A stretch of DNA of 64,000 nt from Catalinimonas alkaloidigena (lineage in GTDB: Bacteria; Bacteroidota; Bacteroidia; Cytophagales; Cyclobacteriaceae), in assembly GCF_029504655.1 (NCBI RefSeq), contig NZ_JAQFIL010000001.1, positions 3,973,001-4,037,000 on the forward strand, in the 5' to 3' direction. Made by a program: the position numbers and the translations under genes. The notes under the pieces were generated by a model, which worked only from the letters and a program-made list of their open reading frames with translations, searched no databases and was not told the DNA's origin. Positions 62,526 through 64,000 of this stretch are shown here, in pieces. How positions within the stretch are numbered: the first letter of the stretch is position 1; each line of letters opens with the position of its first letter.

Positions 62526-64000
62526 TTAGCCCATTAATAGTAAAAGGTTATCATCTGAAGCACAATGAGCGTTTATTTCAATGGGTTCAAACTGATATTT
62601 TTGTGAGAATTCGGTACTGAATGTACCCTCAGGAATAAGTCCTAAATCAGCAATAGCAGTCCTCCAATCCGTAAGCGATGAACCAAAAATATTAGGGATT
62701 TGAAGTGCATATCCTGGTGGTGTAAGCTGCCCCCAGTGAAACACTGCCCCGTATTGTGTTCCCAGTGCCAGTGCATTAAGGATGCCTATATCATTTCCAG
62801 GGAACCCTTTAAAAAAGGTACACTCAACACTCACTGTTACGGACCAGCGTTGCATAGCCATTGTTGCCCTGGATTGTCCCATAAACCTCAGTGAAATATA
62901 GCCGGTTTTACGCCCGGGTGAATTATTCCACGTATTCTTAAGCTCATCAATAAATTTGAGATAGTTTGGGTTATTCGCATCAAAGAAAAATTCTATGGAG
63001 TCAACACGCCATTGGTCTTTCCACATGGCCTCCATCTGTGCCTGATAATTTGGATAAGGATCAGGCCTTCCTGCGGATGCATAATAACTACGATCGCGCA
63101 CAAGCCGTGGATAGCGTTGCTGTCCAAAAGTGCTTCTTACGAGATCAAGATAGACATGATGAGGAAATAAACCTAGGTTAGTTTTTAACCATCCTATCCA
63201 ATGTGCATCCCTTGCAAAAGTAGTAGGTTTGCTGGGTGGATTATCTATCCTAGAAGATGATTGCGTGGCCCACCGTTTGGTTACATAGGCCGCTTCAACA
63301 CCATTGGGATCAATATCAACTTGAAGGTAATGGAGTGGATTTGGAGATCCGAGAGGAGAACGCTGCCCAGCCAACGCGTTATCAAATCCATTTAAGCTGG
63401 CCATGAGCAATGTATGCCGCATTACTTCAAGTTTACCACCTACCTGGCCCTGCCAAAGTGCATTATACCGCCATTCCTCCAGGTAATATGCTTCTTCTAC
63501 TTCCAACACATAGGAATACACAATGCCACAGCGTCCCATAGAAACTAAAGCAGCATTAAAAACTGCATTTTCGCGAATAATCTTAACCCCACCAAACCAT
63601 TCAGGTATGGTGAGGGTGTTACCAGTAGTCAGATGCTCACCTTCTGGCTCCAGCCAGAATTCCTGTCCACCTCGGCTCACCAGGTGAATTGCCCGTACTG
63701 CGTCGGCGAGCGGGGGGCGGTCAAAATCCCCCCCATGTGTTCCGGTTGAAATAGCCCCTGCCAGGCTTTGTCCCTGGCTTCCGCCCAATGAATGCAAAGC
63801 TCTGCCCTGTGCCCAAAGCCTTTCGTTCAACGCATGCAGCTTGATGCCTGCTTCTACATGCACATACCTGCTTGCATCCAGGCCAGGGCGTACCAGATTA
63901 TTCATATTGGTAGGTAATTGACGGTTCAGTTGTTCCAAATCCACCCAGAAATCCTCCGGCTTAGCTGCACCGGTAAACGACCAGCTTGATCCAACAGCTT
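62526..64000 (-). CDS. FAD-dependent oxidase (aldonolactone/alditol oxidase-like), N-terminus off window
   Basis: The frame is open to the window edge, so the start lies beyond 64000; at least 490 residues are visible. It begins at the edge with AVGSSWSFTGAAKPEDFW, a PCMH FAD-binding start (GSSWSFTG), then GIKLHALNERLWAQGRALHS and GQSLAGAISTGTHGGD with the typical THG loop. The C-terminal part is unusual (YVLEVEEAYYLEEWRYN, SIEFFFDANNPNYLKFIDEL, VSVECTFFKGFPGND), ending with IEINAHCASDD. It is an FAD oxidase related in fold to the one at 16262 but distantly. Substrate unknown. Confidence 0.78.
   Translation of the reverse strand, partial: AVGSSWSFTGAAKPEDFWVDLEQLNRQLPTNMNNLVRPGLDASRYVHVEAGIKLHALNERLWAQGRALHSLGGSQGQSLAGAISTGTHGGDFDRPPLADAVRAIHLVSRGGQEFWLEPEGEHLTTGNTLTIPEWFGGVKIIRENAVFNAALVSMGRCGIVYSYVLEVEEAYYLEEWRYNALWQGQVGGKLEVMRHTLLMASLNGFDNALAGQRSPLGSPNPLHYLQVDIDPNGVEAAYVTKRWATQSSSRIDNPPSKPTTFARDAHWIGWLKTNLGLFPHHVYLDLVRSTFGQQRYPRLVRDRSYYASAGRPDPYPNYQAQMEAMWKDQWRVDSIEFFFDANNPNYLKFIDELKNTWNNSPGRKTGYISLRFMGQSRATMAMQRWSVTVSVECTFFKGFPGNDIGILNALALGTQYGAVFHWGQLTPPGYALQIPNIFGSSLTDWRTAIADLGLIPEGTFSTEFSQKYQFEPIEINAHCASDDNLLLLMG

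Overview
The window looks like chromosomal DNA of a member of the Bacteroidota, most likely the order Cytophagales. The evidence is a moderate-to-low GC content, no convincing Shine-Dalgarno sites, several promoter-like TAnnTTTG/TAnnTTTC boxes, many lipoproteins with a short lipobox ending in Cys, and families typical of the phylum: GIN-domain (DUF2807) lipoprotein, SIMPL protein, DUF192, KirBac channel, sortilin-like BNR protein, paired amidohydrolases, and Gfo/Idh/MocA plus phytanoyl-CoA dioxygenase clusters. No rRNA, tRNA, CRISPR array or prophage was seen. The genus is not identifiable from the sequence alone.

Layout. 1-5.0 kb: the tail of a PhoX-like phosphatase, a secreted PI-PLC/GDPD-like phosphodiesterase, an MBL-fold hydrolase, a small lipoprotein, and a tight three-gene operon of membrane-anchored helix-hairpin-helix (HhH), OmpA-like and HhH proteins. 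5-10 kb: a KirBac potassium channel, a lipoprotein esterase, and a cmoA-like gene overlapping a membrane isoprenylcysteine-type methyltransferase. 10-18 kb: surface lipoproteins, an amidohydrolase, a CNNM/CorC-type transporter, a phytanoyl-CoA dioxygenase and an FAD oxidase. 17.7-19.5 kb: an alkylation-damage operon (AraC-MGMT fusion, separate Ada-type metal-binding protein, AlkB). 19.5-24.6 kb: a secreted DUF4242 protein beside a three-domain AraC regulator that itself carries DUF4242, an intergenic repeat region, a UPF1-type helicase and a 62-codon orphan gene framed by two terminators.

24.6-40.8 kb: a large BNR-repeat protein, queA, a decayed serine-hydrolase pseudogene, a LiaF-like membrane protein, metY-metX behind a SAM-I riboswitch, SIMPL and DUF192 proteins, a complete ISAs1-family insertion sequence with 9-bp target duplications, and an ECF sigma/anti-sigma pair just downstream of it. 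40.8-48.6 kb: a Gfo/Idh/MocA, phytanoyl-CoA dioxygenase, Gfo/Idh/MocA operon with a divergent AraC regulator, an AT-rich HEPN-like protein, an MFS transporter and a DUF3891 protein. 48.6-64 kb: a large FAD/Fe-S dehydrogenase, a YdcZ-type transporter, a transglutaminase-like protein, an RDD protein, two adjacent amidohydrolase-like proteins with damaged metal sites, a second cluster of short hairpins, a pentapeptide-repeat protein, a methyltransferase, and an unknown membrane pair beside a second FAD oxidase cut by the window end.

Most genes are single or in short operons. The clearest functional units are methionine biosynthesis under SAM control, DNA alkylation repair, the sigma/anti-sigma pair, and the AraC-controlled oxidoreductase operon. 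The less-explained units are the HhH-OmpA-HhH operon, the DUF4242 regulator pair, and cmoA joined to a membrane methyltransferase.
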